Shown here one piece after another: positions 6,823-15,377 of a stretch of 64,000 nucleotides of DNA. The stretch's first letter is position 1; each line of letters opens with the position of its first letter. Source of the DNA: Nevskia sp. (GTDB lineage: Bacteria > Pseudomonadota > Gammaproteobacteria > Nevskiales > Nevskiaceae); assembly GCA_023229645.1 (NCBI GenBank), contig JALNYU010000008.1:1-64000 (forward strand), read 5' to 3'. The translations under genes were made by a program, and so were the position numbers. The notes beneath the pieces were generated by a model. It worked only from the letters and a program-made list of their open reading frames with translations. It did no database searches and had not been told where the DNA came from.

Positions 6823-7857
6823 TTACGGGCAGGGAATCGTATACCGGCGATGAATGGCTTCGATTTCGGCGATGGTGCCGGCGTCCAACGTCAGCGTGTG
6901 GCTGGCAATATTGCTGCGCAGTTGTTCCAGCGTTGTCGCGCCGATGATCGTCGCGGTGGTAAACGCTTGTTGCGTGACCCAGGCCAAGGCCATTTGCGCG
7001 AGATCAAGCCCGCGGCGTTGCGCCAGCGCCGCGTATTCGCGCGTCGCCAACTCGGCCTGTTCGCCGTTGTAGCGCTGAAAGCGTGCGAACAAGGTTAGCC
7101 GCGCGTTTGCCGGCTGCGCGCCGTGCAGATATTTGCCGCTGAGCACGCCAAACCCCAGCGGTGAATAGGCCAGCAGGCCGATGTGCTCACGCAGCGCGAA
7201 CTCGGCGAGGCCGATTTCAAAGCTGCGGTTTAACAGGCTGTAGGGGTTTTGAATCGATACCGGCCGCGGCAGATTACGCGCGCCACTCAAGCGCAGATAT
7301 TCGGCCAGCCCCCACGGGGTTTCGTTGGAAACGCCGACGTGCCGAACCTTGCCGGCCTGCACCAACTCCGCGAGCGCACTCAGGGTTTCTTCAATCGCGG
7401 CGGCGTCGCCGTCGTCGCCCGGGCGAAAACCGAGCTGGCCGAAGAAATTGGTTTTCCGCGCCGGCCAGTGGATCTGGTAGAGATCGATGTAGTCGGTCTG
7501 CAGCCGCTGCAGGCTGGTTTCGCAAGCGGCGAGCACCTGTGCGCGGCTGAGCTTAGGTCCGCCGCGGAACCACGGGTAGTCGGCCGGGCCGACGACTTTC
7601 GTCGCCAGTATCACCCGGCTGCGCGTGCCGCGGGCTTTACACCAGCTGCCGATGTATTGCTCGGTGCGGCCCTGCGTTTCCGGTTTCGGCGGCACCGGAT
7701 AAAGCTCCGCGGCGTCGAAAAAGTTCACGCCCTGCGCCAGCGCGTAGTCCATTTGCGCGTGCGCTTCGGCTTCGCTGTTTTGCTCGCCCCAGGTCATCGT
7801 ACCGAGGCAGATCGCGCTGACGTCGAGATCGGTATTGCCGAGTTTGCGGTAGTGCAT
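6823..7857 (-). CDS. tas: NADP-dependent aldo/keto reductase, Tas family
   Basis: The 344-residue protein opens MHYRKLGNTDLDVSAICLGT followed by MTWGEQN, the Tas signature. Catalytic Asp and Tyr lie in FFDAAELYPV, Lys in ILATKVVG, and His in LYQIHWPAR. It should be a cytoplasmic TIM-barrel oxidoreductase that reduces small carbonyls with NADPH. Family members are usually annotated by similarity, and a physiological substrate cannot be read from the sequence. It is convergent with modB and starts 60 bp from the trmB stop, separated by a short tandem repeat. Confidence 0.88.
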   Translation of the reverse strand: MHYRKLGNTDLDVSAICLGTMTWGEQNSEAEAHAQMDYALAQGVNFFDAAELYPVPPKPETQGRTEQYIGSWCKARGTRSRVILATKVVGPADYPWFRGGPKLSRAQVLAACETSLQRLQTDYIDLYQIHWPARKTNFFGQLGFRPGDDGDAAAIEETLSALAELVQAGKVRHVGVSNETPWGLAEYLRLSGARNLPRPVSIQNPYSLLNRSFEIGLAEFALREHIGLLAYSPLGFGVLSGKYLHGAQPANARLTLFARFQRYNGEQAELATREYAALAQRRGLDLAQMALAWVTQQAFTTATIIGATTLEQLRSNIASHTLTLDAGTIAEIEAIHRRYTIPCP

Positions 7858-7883
7858 GCGCGTCCTTGAGCGGAGCCCGATTG

Positions 7884-7923
7884 GAGACTTAGATTTAGAG
7901 ACTTAGATTTAGAGACTTAGATT
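7884..7923. repeat. 14-bp tandem repeat at the trmB stop
   Basis: Two full copies of GAGACTTAGATTTA (7884-7897, 7898-7911) and a third truncated after GAGACTTAGATT (7912-7923). The trmB stop codon (TTA on this strand, 7917-7919) lies in the third unit, so the array looks like a slippage duplication of the gene's 3' end and flank. Copy number may vary between strains. Confidence 0.9.
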
Positions 7924-8675
7924 CGGACGAATTCGAGGTCGGCCACTTCATGGCCGAGGCGCAGGCCGCGATTCTCGAACCGGGTTAGCGGCCGGTCCGC
8001 CGGGCGCGGCACGAAACGGCCATCCGGGCTCAGATTCCGCAGCCGCGGCTCGCCGTTCAGCACGTCCAACATGTGTTCGGCGTACGGTGCCCAGTCGGTA
8101 GCCAAGCGGAAACGACCGCCGGGCGCCAGCGCAGTAGCGACCATCGCGGTAAATTCCGGTTGGACGATGCGGCGTTTGTGGTGCCGCGTCTTGTGCCAAG
8201 GATCGGGGAATTGCAGCACGATCTCGGCGAACGTGCCGGGCGCAACACCGCTGCGGAGAAATTCCACGGCATCGGCGCACATCACGCGGGCGTTATCGAG
8301 CCCGAGTTTTTCCAGCTCTTGCAGCACGCGGCCAACCCCAGGGCGATGCACTTCAGCGCCGACAAAATCCATCTCCGGCCGCGTCAGCGCCGCTTGCACC
8401 AAGCGCTCGCCGTTGCCGAAGCCGATCTCAAAGCCGAGCGCCGCGCGGCGGCCAAATATCGCCGCGAGATCAAGCGGCGGCAACGGCAGCACGTGTTCGC
8501 CTTCCGGCAGCGGGCCGAGGCCGTAACGCGGCCACAGCCGGCGTAGCGCATCGGCCTGGGCCTCGGTAATGCGGCCTTCGCGGCGCACATAACTGCGGAT
8601 GCCGCGCACGCGGCTTGGCTCTGTAGCCGAAGCCGGCGCCGGTTCGGCCAGGGTTTCGGGCGCCGCCGACATCAA
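7917..8675 (-). CDS. trmB: tRNA (guanine-N7-)-methyltransferase
   Basis: The 252-residue SAM-dependent enzyme makes m7G46 in tRNA variable loops. Visible motifs are the SAM site ALGFEIGFGNGERL, then FVGAEVHRPGVGR, EIVLQFPDPWHKTRHHKRR (the RNA and catalytic loop) and RFRLATDWAPYAEHML. The N-terminal ~25 residues are a poorly conserved Ala/Pro-rich lead into IRSYVRREGRIT. Its ATG overlaps the thiG stop by four bases, so thiS-thiG-trmB form one operon. Confidence 0.95.
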   Translation of the reverse strand: MMSAAPETLAEPAPASATEPSRVRGIRSYVRREGRITEAQADALRRLWPRYGLGPLPEGEHVLPLPPLDLAAIFGRRAALGFEIGFGNGERLVQAALTRPEMDFVGAEVHRPGVGRVLQELEKLGLDNARVMCADAVEFLRSGVAPGTFAEIVLQFPDPWHKTRHHKRRIVQPEFTAMVATALAPGGRFRLATDWAPYAEHMLDVLNGEPRLRNLSPDGRFVPRPADRPLTRFENRGLRLGHEVADLEFVRI

Positions 8676-9493
8676 CCGACCAAACCATCCAGCGGTGACG
8701 ACGCCGACGCATACCGACGCCGCGGCATGCGGCCAGCGAGGCGCGCTTGGCGACCCGCGATGATCGCGTGTTTCATCGCACTCGCCATCAGCACCGGGTC
8801 GCGCGCTTCGGCGATGGCGGTGTTCATCAGTACGCCGTCACAGCCCAGTTCCATCGCAATCGCGGCGTCGCTGGCGGTGCCGACGCCGGCATCGACGAGA
8901 ATCGGCACCGTCGCGTTTTCGACAATGGTCAGAATGTTGTAGCGGTTCTGGACGCCAAGCCCGGAGCCGATCGGCGCCGCCAGCGGCATCACCGCCACGC
9001 AGCCGATTTGCTCAAGGCGCTTGGCTAGCACCGGGTCGTCGCTGGTGTAAACCATGACGTCAAAACCGTCCTTCACCAGAATCTCAGCGGCGGCCAGCGT
9101 GCCGATTACGTCCGGGTAGAGCGTCTTCGGGTCCGCCAGCACCTCCAGCTTGACCAGCTTGTGGCCGTCCAGCAGTTCACGCGCGAGGCGGCAGGTGCGC
9201 ACCGCCTCTTCGGCGGTGTAGCAGCCGGCGGTATTCGGCAAAATCGTATAACGCTGCGGGTCGATGACATCGAGCAAGCTCGGCTCGCCCTTGTTCTGGC
9301 CGATGTTGGTGCGGCGAATCGAAACGGTGATGATCTCAGCGCCGCTGGCTTCCGTCGCCAAGCGCGTTTCTTCAAGATCCTTGTATTTGCCGGAACCAAC
9401 CAACAACCGCGAGCGATAGGCTTTGCCGGCGATGGTGAGGATGTCGGCCTGCGCTTCAGCGTGGGCTACCGGATATTTCTCAGGTGCGTTCAT
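8672..9493 (-). CDS. thiG: thiazole synthase
   Basis: The 273-residue TIM-barrel enzyme assembles the thiazole phosphate of thiamine from DXP, ThiS-thiocarboxylate and dehydroglycine. The Schiff-base lysine lies in HKLVKLEVLAD. Other conserved blocks are RLLVGSGKYKDLEETR, TVSIRRTNIG, PILVDAGVGTASDAA and DGVLMNTAIAEARDP. The start codon directly follows the thiS stop (TGAATG). There is no thiO/thiH or thiC nearby, so glycine oxidation and pyrimidine synthesis are encoded elsewhere. Confidence 0.95.
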   Translation of the reverse strand: MNAPEKYPVAHAEAQADILTIAGKAYRSRLLVGSGKYKDLEETRLATEASGAEIITVSIRRTNIGQNKGEPSLLDVIDPQRYTILPNTAGCYTAEEAVRTCRLARELLDGHKLVKLEVLADPKTLYPDVIGTLAAAEILVKDGFDVMVYTSDDPVLAKRLEQIGCVAVMPLAAPIGSGLGVQNRYNILTIVENATVPILVDAGVGTASDAAIAMELGCDGVLMNTAIAEARDPVLMASAMKHAIIAGRQARLAGRMPRRRYASASSPLDGLVG

Positions 9494-9694
9494 TCAACCG
9501 CCTCCTATGGCGCGGACGATTTCGATGCGATCTGCGGCGTTCAGGCGCTGCTCGGCCCAAACGCTGCGCGGGACGATCTCGCCGTTCAACTCCACGGCAA
9601 GGCGCTGCTCCAATAACCGTAACTGCGCCAATAACGTGGCGACTGAGCTGAGTTCCGGGGCTTCGTGAGGCTCGCCATTGACGACGATTTGCAT
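9494..9694 (-). CDS. thiS: sulfur carrier protein ThiS
   Basis: This 66-residue ubiquitin-fold protein ends in Gly-Gly-Gly. The terminal glycine is adenylated and thiocarboxylated to carry sulfur to ThiG. It starts MQIVVNGEPHEAPE and contains LAVELNGEIVPRSVW and DRIEIVRAIGGG. The start at 9694 is chosen by homology; the frame is open upstream but encodes nothing recognisable. The 256 bp upstream lacks a recognisable THI element, so regulation is not evident. Confidence 0.93.
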   Translation of the reverse strand: MQIVVNGEPHEAPELSSVATLLAQLRLLEQRLAVELNGEIVPRSVWAEQRLNAADRIEIVRAIGGG

Positions 9695-9950
9695 GGCAGC
9701 TGCGGCTATCGGGCGGGGCGCAAGTTTAACCGAAGTATGGCGGGCTGCCGGTGCGGAGATCGGCGGAATGCGTTGGGCGCCGCCCATCTGCAATTGATTC
9801 TCGCTGGGCGCTCGCCCGCGCCATCGACGCATAGGGTCCCGTTCTGATGCCCCGGCGCCTTGATAACATCGAGCTGGCAACAGCACCCTGCGGCGCAGCG
9901 CAGCGTCGGCAACCTAACATTGCGCCGGGCTTTGCCGTCGCCGGCCGCAG

Positions 9951-10952
9951 TTATCTCAGTTTAACGACGACCTTGCCCCTGGCGTGCCCCTGAGCGAGGT
10001 AGGCAAGCGCTTCCTTGGCGTGTTCGAACGGAAATACTTTGTCGATCACCGGCTGGATGCGCTCCGCCTTCAACAGTTCGCTGATTTCAGCCAGTTGCGC
10101 GCCGTCTGGACGCGCAAACAGAAAAGCGTAGGTGACATCCCGCTTTTTCGCGAGCCGCCGGATCCTGCGGCTTATCAACCCGAATACGAATGCTAGGACC
10201 GCGTTCAGCCGTCGCGCCTGCGCGAACGCGGCGTCCGGCGGGCCGACGAGCGAAATAATCATGCTTCCCGGCTTGAGGATGCTGATGGATTTCTCAATCA
10301 CATCCCCTCTGACGGTGCCCAGTACCGCGTCGTATCCGCTTAGCACGGTCTCAAATGCTTGCGTCTTGTAGTCAACGACCTCATCCGCGCCCAGGCGGCG
10401 CACCAATTCGACATTGCTTGTGCTGGTGGTCGTTCCGACCTCGGCGCCGAGATGCTTGGCCAGTTGGATCGCGAAGGTGCCGACCCCGCCAGATCCTGCG
10501 GGGATAAACACCTTCTGGCCAGCCCGAAGACCGACGCGTTCCTTTAGCGCTTGCCAGGCGGTAAGGCCGACCATCGGGATCGAGGCGGCCTGAACGAAAT
10601 CCAGATTGGCCGGCTTCAACGCCGCGACGTGCTCCGGGACTACCGCAAATTCGGCGATGGCGCCGGTACCAAGGTCGAAAACGTTGGCGAAGACGGCATC
10701 ACCCGGCTTGAAGCGGGTCACGCGGCTGCCAACTTCCGTCACCACCCCCGCCAGATCGCTGCCCAGCGTCGCCGGCAGTTGGAACCGCAGAATGGGTTTG
10801 AAAGTCCCGCTCGGAATCATGTTGTCGATCGGGTTCAGGCCCGCGGCGTAGACCTGAACCCGCAGTTCGTCGGGCTTTAACGCCCGAAGCGGAACCTCCG
10901 AGAAACCGATCTCGGGCGACTTGCCATACCGTTTAAAGGTGAGTGCTTTCAT
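9951..10952 (-). CDS. MDR-superfamily NADP-dependent quinone oxidoreductase-like protein
   Basis: The 333-residue medium-chain dehydrogenase/reductase has a GroES-like N-domain (LGSDLAGVVTEVG, KPGDAVFA) and a Rossmann domain. The nucleotide loop is AGSGGVGTFAIQLAKHLGAEV. Zinc-ligand cysteines are absent, which places it with zinc-independent quinone or enone reductases. It lies downstream of an SDR and a TetR gene on the same strand, with 94 bp before the SDR stop. A shared role in detoxifying a reactive carbonyl or aromatic under TetR control is plausible but not shown. Confidence 0.85.
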   Translation of the reverse strand: MKALTFKRYGKSPEIGFSEVPLRALKPDELRVQVYAAGLNPIDNMIPSGTFKPILRFQLPATLGSDLAGVVTEVGSRVTRFKPGDAVFANVFDLGTGAIAEFAVVPEHVAALKPANLDFVQAASIPMVGLTAWQALKERVGLRAGQKVFIPAGSGGVGTFAIQLAKHLGAEVGTTTSTSNVELVRRLGADEVVDYKTQAFETVLSGYDAVLGTVRGDVIEKSISILKPGSMIISLVGPPDAAFAQARRLNAVLAFVFGLISRRIRRLAKKRDVTYAFLFARPDGAQLAEISELLKAERIQPVIDKVFPFEHAKEALAYLAQGHARGKVVVKLR

Positions 10953-11046
10953 GTTTTTTCCTCATTCACTGCACGGCGCGGCATGGGCGCGTTCCATGGT
11001 GTGGCCGTGTTGAATTGTTTGATTGCGGCGAAGGAAGCGGGACCAC

Positions 11047-11859
11047 CTACGCTTCGAGCCGCAGGTCTTTGCGAACGCCGGCATCCAGCACGCTGGCGGG
11101 CGCGAATCGGCGCAGCATGCGCATGCGGCTGGCGCGTCCGGGCGTGTAGTGCAGCTTAGGACGCGCCGCCGTCGCCGCTTTCAGCACAACTTCAGCCACC
11201 ACGTCTGGGCCATCGGCCCCAACGAGCACTTCCTTTACCCGCCGCTCGACGCCAGTGCGCACCTCGCGATAGACGTCAAGCGGGGCATCGGGCTTCATCA
11301 AGTTCGCATCGAACGGCGTGTTGATGTACGCCGGCTCGACCACCGAAACGCGAATACCTAATGTCCGCAGTTCATGATCCAGCGCTTCCGAATAGCCGGC
11401 GACTGCGTGCTTGGTGGCCGAATACAGCGCCATGTACGGCAGGGGCAGGAAGCCGAGCACGGAGCCGATGTTGATGATGCGGCCACTGCCCTGGCGGCGC
11501 ATGTGCGGAAGGATGGCGCGGGTCATCCGAACGATGCCGAAGAAGTTCGTATCGAAGATCGCCTGCGCCTGTTTGAGCGAACTCTCCTCAGCGCCAGCGG
11601 GCGCCACACCGAAGCCGGCGTTGTTGACCAACAAATCAATACGCCCTTCCAGCCGCAACAGTTCGTCGACGGCTTCTTTAACCGATTCGTCGTCAGTCAC
11701 ATCGAGCGCCAGCAATGGAAAAGGATGCTGCCCGGCTTGCGCGCCGCGCCGGCTCGTGCCGTAAACCTTATAGCCGGCCTTCCGAAGATGCGCCGCTGTG
11801 GCTTGGCCGATGCCCGAAGAGGCGCCGGTGACAAGGGCAATTTTATTTTCTGTGGTCAT
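11047..11859 (-). CDS. short-chain dehydrogenase/reductase
   Basis: The 270-residue SDR opens IALVTGASSGIGQATAAHLR (nucleotide-binding TGxxxGxG). It has LLVNNAGFG, the catalytic Ser in INIGSVLGF and the YSATK pair (Tyr, Lys), followed by VVEPAYINTPF. It is probably a cytoplasmic NADP(H) oxidoreductase acting on an unknown alcohol or ketone. The start at 11859 follows GGAGAAAC; the longer upstream frame is rejected. It lies between the TetR gene and an MDR oxidoreductase, with a likely TetR operator about 100 bp upstream. Confidence 0.88.
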   Translation of the reverse strand: MTTENKIALVTGASSGIGQATAAHLRKAGYKVYGTSRRGAQAGQHPFPLLALDVTDDESVKEAVDELLRLEGRIDLLVNNAGFGVAPAGAEESSLKQAQAIFDTNFFGIVRMTRAILPHMRRQGSGRIINIGSVLGFLPLPYMALYSATKHAVAGYSEALDHELRTLGIRVSVVEPAYINTPFDANLMKPDAPLDVYREVRTGVERRVKEVLVGADGPDVVAEVVLKAATAARPKLHYTPGRASRMRMLRRFAPASVLDAGVRKDLRLEA

Positions 11860-11956
11860 GATGTTTCTCCAGCAAGGTTGGGGTTCGAAAATGTGTCGAC
11901 ATCGCCAACACGGGTGCCGCGGCGCCGAACCCCGATGCGCGCATAAGCCCATTTCG

Positions 11957-11972
11957 TATGATAGTTATCATA
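11957..11972 (-). promoter_or_regulatory. palindrome upstream of the SDR gene, probable TetR operator
   Basis: The arms TATGATA and TATCATA are perfectly complementary around a GT centre. The core ATGAT...ATCAT matches the palindrome over the start of the TetR gene at 12604-12617. The site lies about 100 bp ahead of the SDR start in an AT-rich stretch. I infer that the same repressor controls both promoters. Confidence 0.6.
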
Positions 11973-12011
11973 TTAATTGGCAAAAAAAAGATCCTCGTGT
12001 CCTTTGCAGTC

Positions 12012-12605
12012 TCAATCGTTGGCGGAGGTCAGGTGTTTAAGCGCAGCCTCACGCAAGTCATCCGACAGACCCCGCTCATCTACTGCCCGCGCCAACAGCA
12101 AGGCCCCCACCATCGTAGCCAGGGTGACAAGCGCGCGTTGGTGGGCGCTAGGCTGCCCCCAGTCCGGCGACTGACGGGCGATAAGGTCGATCATTTCCTT
12201 GATGTGCCGCGTGGTTACCCGACGCACTTCAGGCGCCTGACGCGAGGTTTCGGACCCCAATGCGGCCAAAGGACAGCCCCTTTCAACGTGCTCGACGTGG
12301 GCCCGAGAAAGGTACGCGTTAAGCATCGACGTCAGCGCTGTATCGGGGCGAACGCTAGCCGCGACATCGGTGGCGGCAGTGGCGGATTCCACACACGCTT
12401 GGTGCATTGCTTCAGCGAGCATGACTTCGCGCGACGCAAAATGCGCATAGAAACCGCCGTGCGTCAGGCCGGCTTCCTTCATGACGTCGGCAACGCTGGT
12501 GCCGTCATAACCACTCCGACGAATTGCCCGCGCAGCGACCGACACGATCCGCTCGTGCGTCGCCTCTTTCGCGGTCGTTCTGGCGTTGTGTTTCTTATTT
12601 GACAT
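12012..12605 (-). CDS. TetR/AcrR-family transcriptional repressor
   Basis: This 197-residue regulator has a helix-turn-helix at about residues 30-60: GYDGTSVADVMKEAGLTHGG then FYAHFASREVMLAEAM. The C-terminal ligand domain (about 80-190) contains HVERGCPLAALGSE, common in TetR proteins that control oxidoreductase genes. The start at 12605 is chosen because an exact palindrome sits over it and the upstream extension is unlike the family. It precedes the SDR and MDR genes on the same strand and probably regulates them and itself. Confidence 0.88.
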   Translation of the reverse strand: MSNKKHNARTTAKEATHERIVSVAARAIRRSGYDGTSVADVMKEAGLTHGGFYAHFASREVMLAEAMHQACVESATAATDVAASVRPDTALTSMLNAYLSRAHVEHVERGCPLAALGSETSRQAPEVRRVTTRHIKEMIDLIARQSPDWGQPSAHQRALVTLATMVGALLLARAVDERGLSDDLREAALKHLTSAND

Positions 12606-12617
12606 GATGATCATCAT
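12604..12617 (-). promoter_or_regulatory. 14-bp palindrome at the TetR gene start, probable autoregulatory operator
   Basis: ATGATGATCATCAT is its own reverse complement and overlaps the first two bases of the TetR start codon. It shares ATGAT...ATCAT with 11957-11972. AT-rich DNA (ATATATTG) follows on the upstream side. Binding here would block initiation of the TetR transcript. Confidence 0.6.
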
Positions 12618-12897
12618 ATATTGTTTTCGAGCTGCCTGCACGCCGCGCTTTTGCGTCGCAGTGTCTCTGGCTGCGGCGCGCGTCACAAATACCCGTTGGG
12701 GATGAAGCTGAGCAGAAAGTGCACGACACCAGCCGCCGAATATTCCGCGGGGAGTAGAGCCGTGCGGAGGTAAAGCTGGGACGCGAGGGTATGCGCAGCT
12801 ATGGCGCTCGGGGCAGGCGTCTTACCGAAGCGCGCCGCCGTGCCGGAAATTCCACTGCGCCACAACGCATGTTGGAATACATCGGCCCAACCAGAAA

Positions 12898-12971
12898 TGG
12901 AGCGGGTGATGGGAATCGAACCCACGCTAGCAGCTTGGGAAGCTGCAGTTCTACCATTGAACTACACCCGC
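12898..12971 (-). tRNA. tRNA-Gly (anticodon CCC)
   Basis: The minus strand folds as a complete 74-nt tRNA with encoded CCA. The acceptor stem is GCGGGTG/CACCCGC and the D arm contains TAGTTCAATGG. The anticodon stem GCAGC/GCTGC closes loop TTCCCAA, giving anticodon CCC. The T arm contains GGTTCGATTCC. It reads GGG codons. It is not inside an operon: a TetR gene lies about 290 bp away on one side and an EcsC-family gene about 50 bp away on the other. Confidence 0.95.
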
Positions 12972-13020
12972 TTTATCGGCAATAGCTTAGCCCAACCGGC
13001 GCGGGTCGGCTATCCGGCGC

Positions 13021-13890
13021 TCAGGAATCGGCGGGCAAGGCTTTGCGCGGCGCGCGCTTACGCTGCGGTTTGCTCGGCAACGGCGGCGGCGCTTCTTCGT
13101 GGGCGCGCTCGGCCAGCCAGCGCTGCTGGAATGCGATTTGCGCCGCCTTCGCAATATCCCGCAGATACAGCGCGTTCACCGCCCCGCCGACCACCGCGCC
13201 GAACACCGGCACGCCGCCCACGGCTTTGCGCAGGCCGAAGCGCTCGGCTAAGGTCTTGCTGAGATTGTTCAGGCTATAGATCGCGGCTTCTTTGGCGAAT
13301 TCGCGCTCTGCGGTGCGCTCGATCCCATCACGCCAAGCGGCGGTATGGACATCACTCACCGTGGCGATTGCCGCCAGTGCTGCCTGCTTTTCAGCGACGC
13401 TGTTGGCGGACGCCAACGCGAAAATGGCGATCGTCAGCCGCTGTTTCTCGGCGCTGGTGCAATCCTCGCCGTAACACAGGCCGGTGCGATGAATCACCCG
13501 GAACGCTTGCAGCAGCAAAGTTGGGATATCCGCCGCCAAGCCGAATGCACCGGCGATACCGAACATTGCGCCAGTGCCGCCGGCCAACGCCACGCCGCGC
13601 GCCTGCACCTGCGCCGCCAAGCCATCGCAGATTTCCAGCTGCGTTGCGCGCAAATCATCCAGCTCACCCACGCCGGCACGTTTGAGTATCGACGCGCGAT
13701 CCGCGGTTTGAATCGCAACCCGTTGCACCGTATCCAGCGCTTTGCGCAGCAGCGCCACCGGAATCACGCGCTGTACCGCGCTGGCGGCCGGGCCGGTGGC
13801 TTTGGCGAACAAGCGTGTCGGCATTGTCGGTGGCTCGGCGCACCACGCCTGAATTCGATCGAACTGCCGCTGTTCGTATGCTGAGCGCAT
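13021..13890 (-). CDS. EcsC-family protein
   Basis: The 289-residue protein carries an EcsC domain: AGGTGAMFGIAGAFGLAADIPTL, then FRVIHRTGLCYG, and late VPVFGAVVGGAVNALYLRDIA. These Gly/Ala-rich helices could associate with membrane. EcsC takes its name from the third gene of the Bacillus ecs operon and has no settled biochemical role. The last 30 residues are rich in Lys, Arg and Pro. It is divergent from the NRDE gene with an 84-bp spacer. Family call good, function unknown. Confidence 0.8.
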   Translation of the reverse strand: MRSAYEQRQFDRIQAWCAEPPTMPTRLFAKATGPAASAVQRVIPVALLRKALDTVQRVAIQTADRASILKRAGVGELDDLRATQLEICDGLAAQVQARGVALAGGTGAMFGIAGAFGLAADIPTLLLQAFRVIHRTGLCYGEDCTSAEKQRLTIAIFALASANSVAEKQAALAAIATVSDVHTAAWRDGIERTAEREFAKEAAIYSLNNLSKTLAERFGLRKAVGGVPVFGAVVGGAVNALYLRDIAKAAQIAFQQRWLAERAHEEAPPPLPSKPQRKRAPRKALPADS

Positions 13891-13974
13891 TGCGCACCGC
13901 CGACCTGCGAGAAGAAAGCAAGAGTCTACCTGCGCTGCGGACGACGCGCGGCGGATCAGGCATCATTCATCCCC

Positions 13975-14754
13975 ATGTGCCTGATCGCTTTCGCCTGGGA
14001 TGCGCATCCCGACTACGCCCTTGTTGTCATCGCCAATCGCGACGAATACCACGCCCGGCCGACCGCGTCGCTGGCGCCGTGGACCGATGCGCCGCAGGTA
14101 CTCGGCGGCCGCGACCTGAAAGAAGGCGGCGGTTGGCTGGCGCTGCGCAGTGAGCGGCCGAAGCTGGTGGCGGTAACCAATGTCCGCGAACCGCTGCCGA
14201 CGACACCGAAACGCTCGCGCGGCGCCTTGGTTCGGGATTTCATCACCGAGCAAGGCTGCGCCGCGAGCTTTGCCGAGCGCCACCGCATCGCCGGCGACCA
14301 CTACGCCGGCTTCAACCTGCTGCTGTGGGATGGCGAAGAATTGATCTACGAAACCAACCGGCCGACGCCGCATTGGGAGTCGGTTACGGCGGGTGTTTAC
14401 GGTATTTCCAACGGCGCGTTTGATCCGCCGTGGCCGAAAACCCAGCGTCTGACACAACGCCTGAAAACCCTGCTGACAGAAATGCCGCGCGGCACCGCAC
14501 CTGCGCTGGACCCGCTGTTCGCCGCGCTCGCCGACGAACAACAGGCACCCGACGCCGAGGTGCCGCAAACCTGGGTTGGCTTTGAGCGCGAGCGCCAGCT
14601 TTCGTCAGCATTCATCCGCCTGCCCGGCTACGGCACGCGGGCCAGCAGCGTGGTTTTGATCGGTCGCGACGGCAAAGGTCTGTTCGCCGAACGCAGTTTT
14701 GACGGCGAAGGCGCATTGGCCGGCGAGCACAGCGAAACGTTTGCGTTTCGCTAA
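13975..14754 (+). CDS. NRDE (TANGO2-like) family protein
   Basis: The 259-residue protein starts with the invariant MCLIAFAW and has VVIANRDEYHARPT, the Asn-Arg-Asp-Glu motif that names the family. LGGRDLKEGGGWLAL and LVAVTNVRE follow. An N-terminal cysteine after Met suggests an Ntn-hydrolase-like fold. The human homologue TANGO2 has been linked to lipid or heme handling; the bacterial role is unsettled. It stands alone between the EcsC gene and rnpB. Confidence 0.88.
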   Translation: MCLIAFAWDAHPDYALVVIANRDEYHARPTASLAPWTDAPQVLGGRDLKEGGGWLALRSERPKLVAVTNVREPLPTTPKRSRGALVRDFITEQGCAASFAERHRIAGDHYAGFNLLLWDGEELIYETNRPTPHWESVTAGVYGISNGAFDPPWPKTQRLTQRLKTLLTEMPRGTAPALDPLFAALADEQQAPDAEVPQTWVGFERERQLSSAFIRLPGYGTRASSVVLIGRDGKGLFAERSFDGEGALAGEHSETFAFR

Positions 14755-14821
14755 GCACGAACGCGCGGATATGCCCGCACTCGACTGAGTACGCCAGCGC
14801 CTCGCAGTGCCGCCCGCGGTA

Positions 14822-14848
14822 GTTCGTCACCCTGGCGGGGTAACGAAC
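14822..14848 (-). terminator. hairpin 3' of rnpB
   Basis: GTTCGTCACCC (14822-14832) and GGGTAACGAAC (14838-14848) pair with one mismatch across a five-base loop, 13 bases after the mature 3' end of RNase P RNA. No T tract follows on the minus strand, so it may protect or process the 3' end rather than terminate. Confidence 0.45.
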
Positions 14849-14860
14849 CCTGAATGTAAA

Positions 14861-15273
14861 GGGGAGTCAGCCGATAAGCCGGGTTCTGTCTAGTGCCGAC
14901 GGCCACAGCCGGCGGAGCCGAGACAACCATTCCTCTACGACGACGATCGCTCGCCGCCTCCAGCAGCCTACCCGGAAGGCGCGCGGGCCGCGCGTTGCAC
15001 CTTGCGGCGCATCCTTCCCTATTTGGCCTTGCTCCGTGTGGGGTTTGCCGTGCCGGTCCATTGCTGAACTCGCGGTGCGCTCTTACCGCACCATTTCACC
15101 CTTGCCTGATCCGCACCGAACGCGTCGGCACAGCCATCGGCGGTATCTTTCTGTTGCACTTTCCGTCGGCTCGCGCCGCCCAGCCGTTAACTGGCACACT
15201 GCCCTGCGGAGCCCGGACTTTCCTCCCCCGCACGGCGCAAGCACCGGCAGCGGCGGTTGTCTAGCTGACTCCC
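14861..15273 (-). ncRNA. rnpB: RNase P RNA (class A)
   Basis: Read on the minus strand, the ends GGGAGTCAGCTAGAC and CGGCTGACTCCC pair as helix P1. The universally conserved GGGGGAGGAAAGTCCGGGCT appears 5', and the 3' part has AGACAGAACCCGGCTTATCGG. These are diagnostic of the bacterial RNase P catalytic RNA, which matures tRNA 5' ends. Length is about 413 nt, usual for the class. It lies downstream of argB on the same strand with 104 bp between. Confidence 0.97.
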
Positions 15274-15377
15274 GCGCGCATCATACGCCGTTGCTGCATC
15301 AGCGATCAGGCGGCAGCCAGAACTTGGCGTTGCAACCCAGCCCAAGCCTAGTCGACGACAGCTAAATGCCCGCGCAC

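Noticed and set aside
9695..9950. Possible TPP riboswitch ahead of thiS
   Set aside because: On the minus strand there is AGGGTGC and an ACCC-like run, but no CTGAGA or the conserved ACCUGAUCUGGAUAAUGCC block. Not enough to call.
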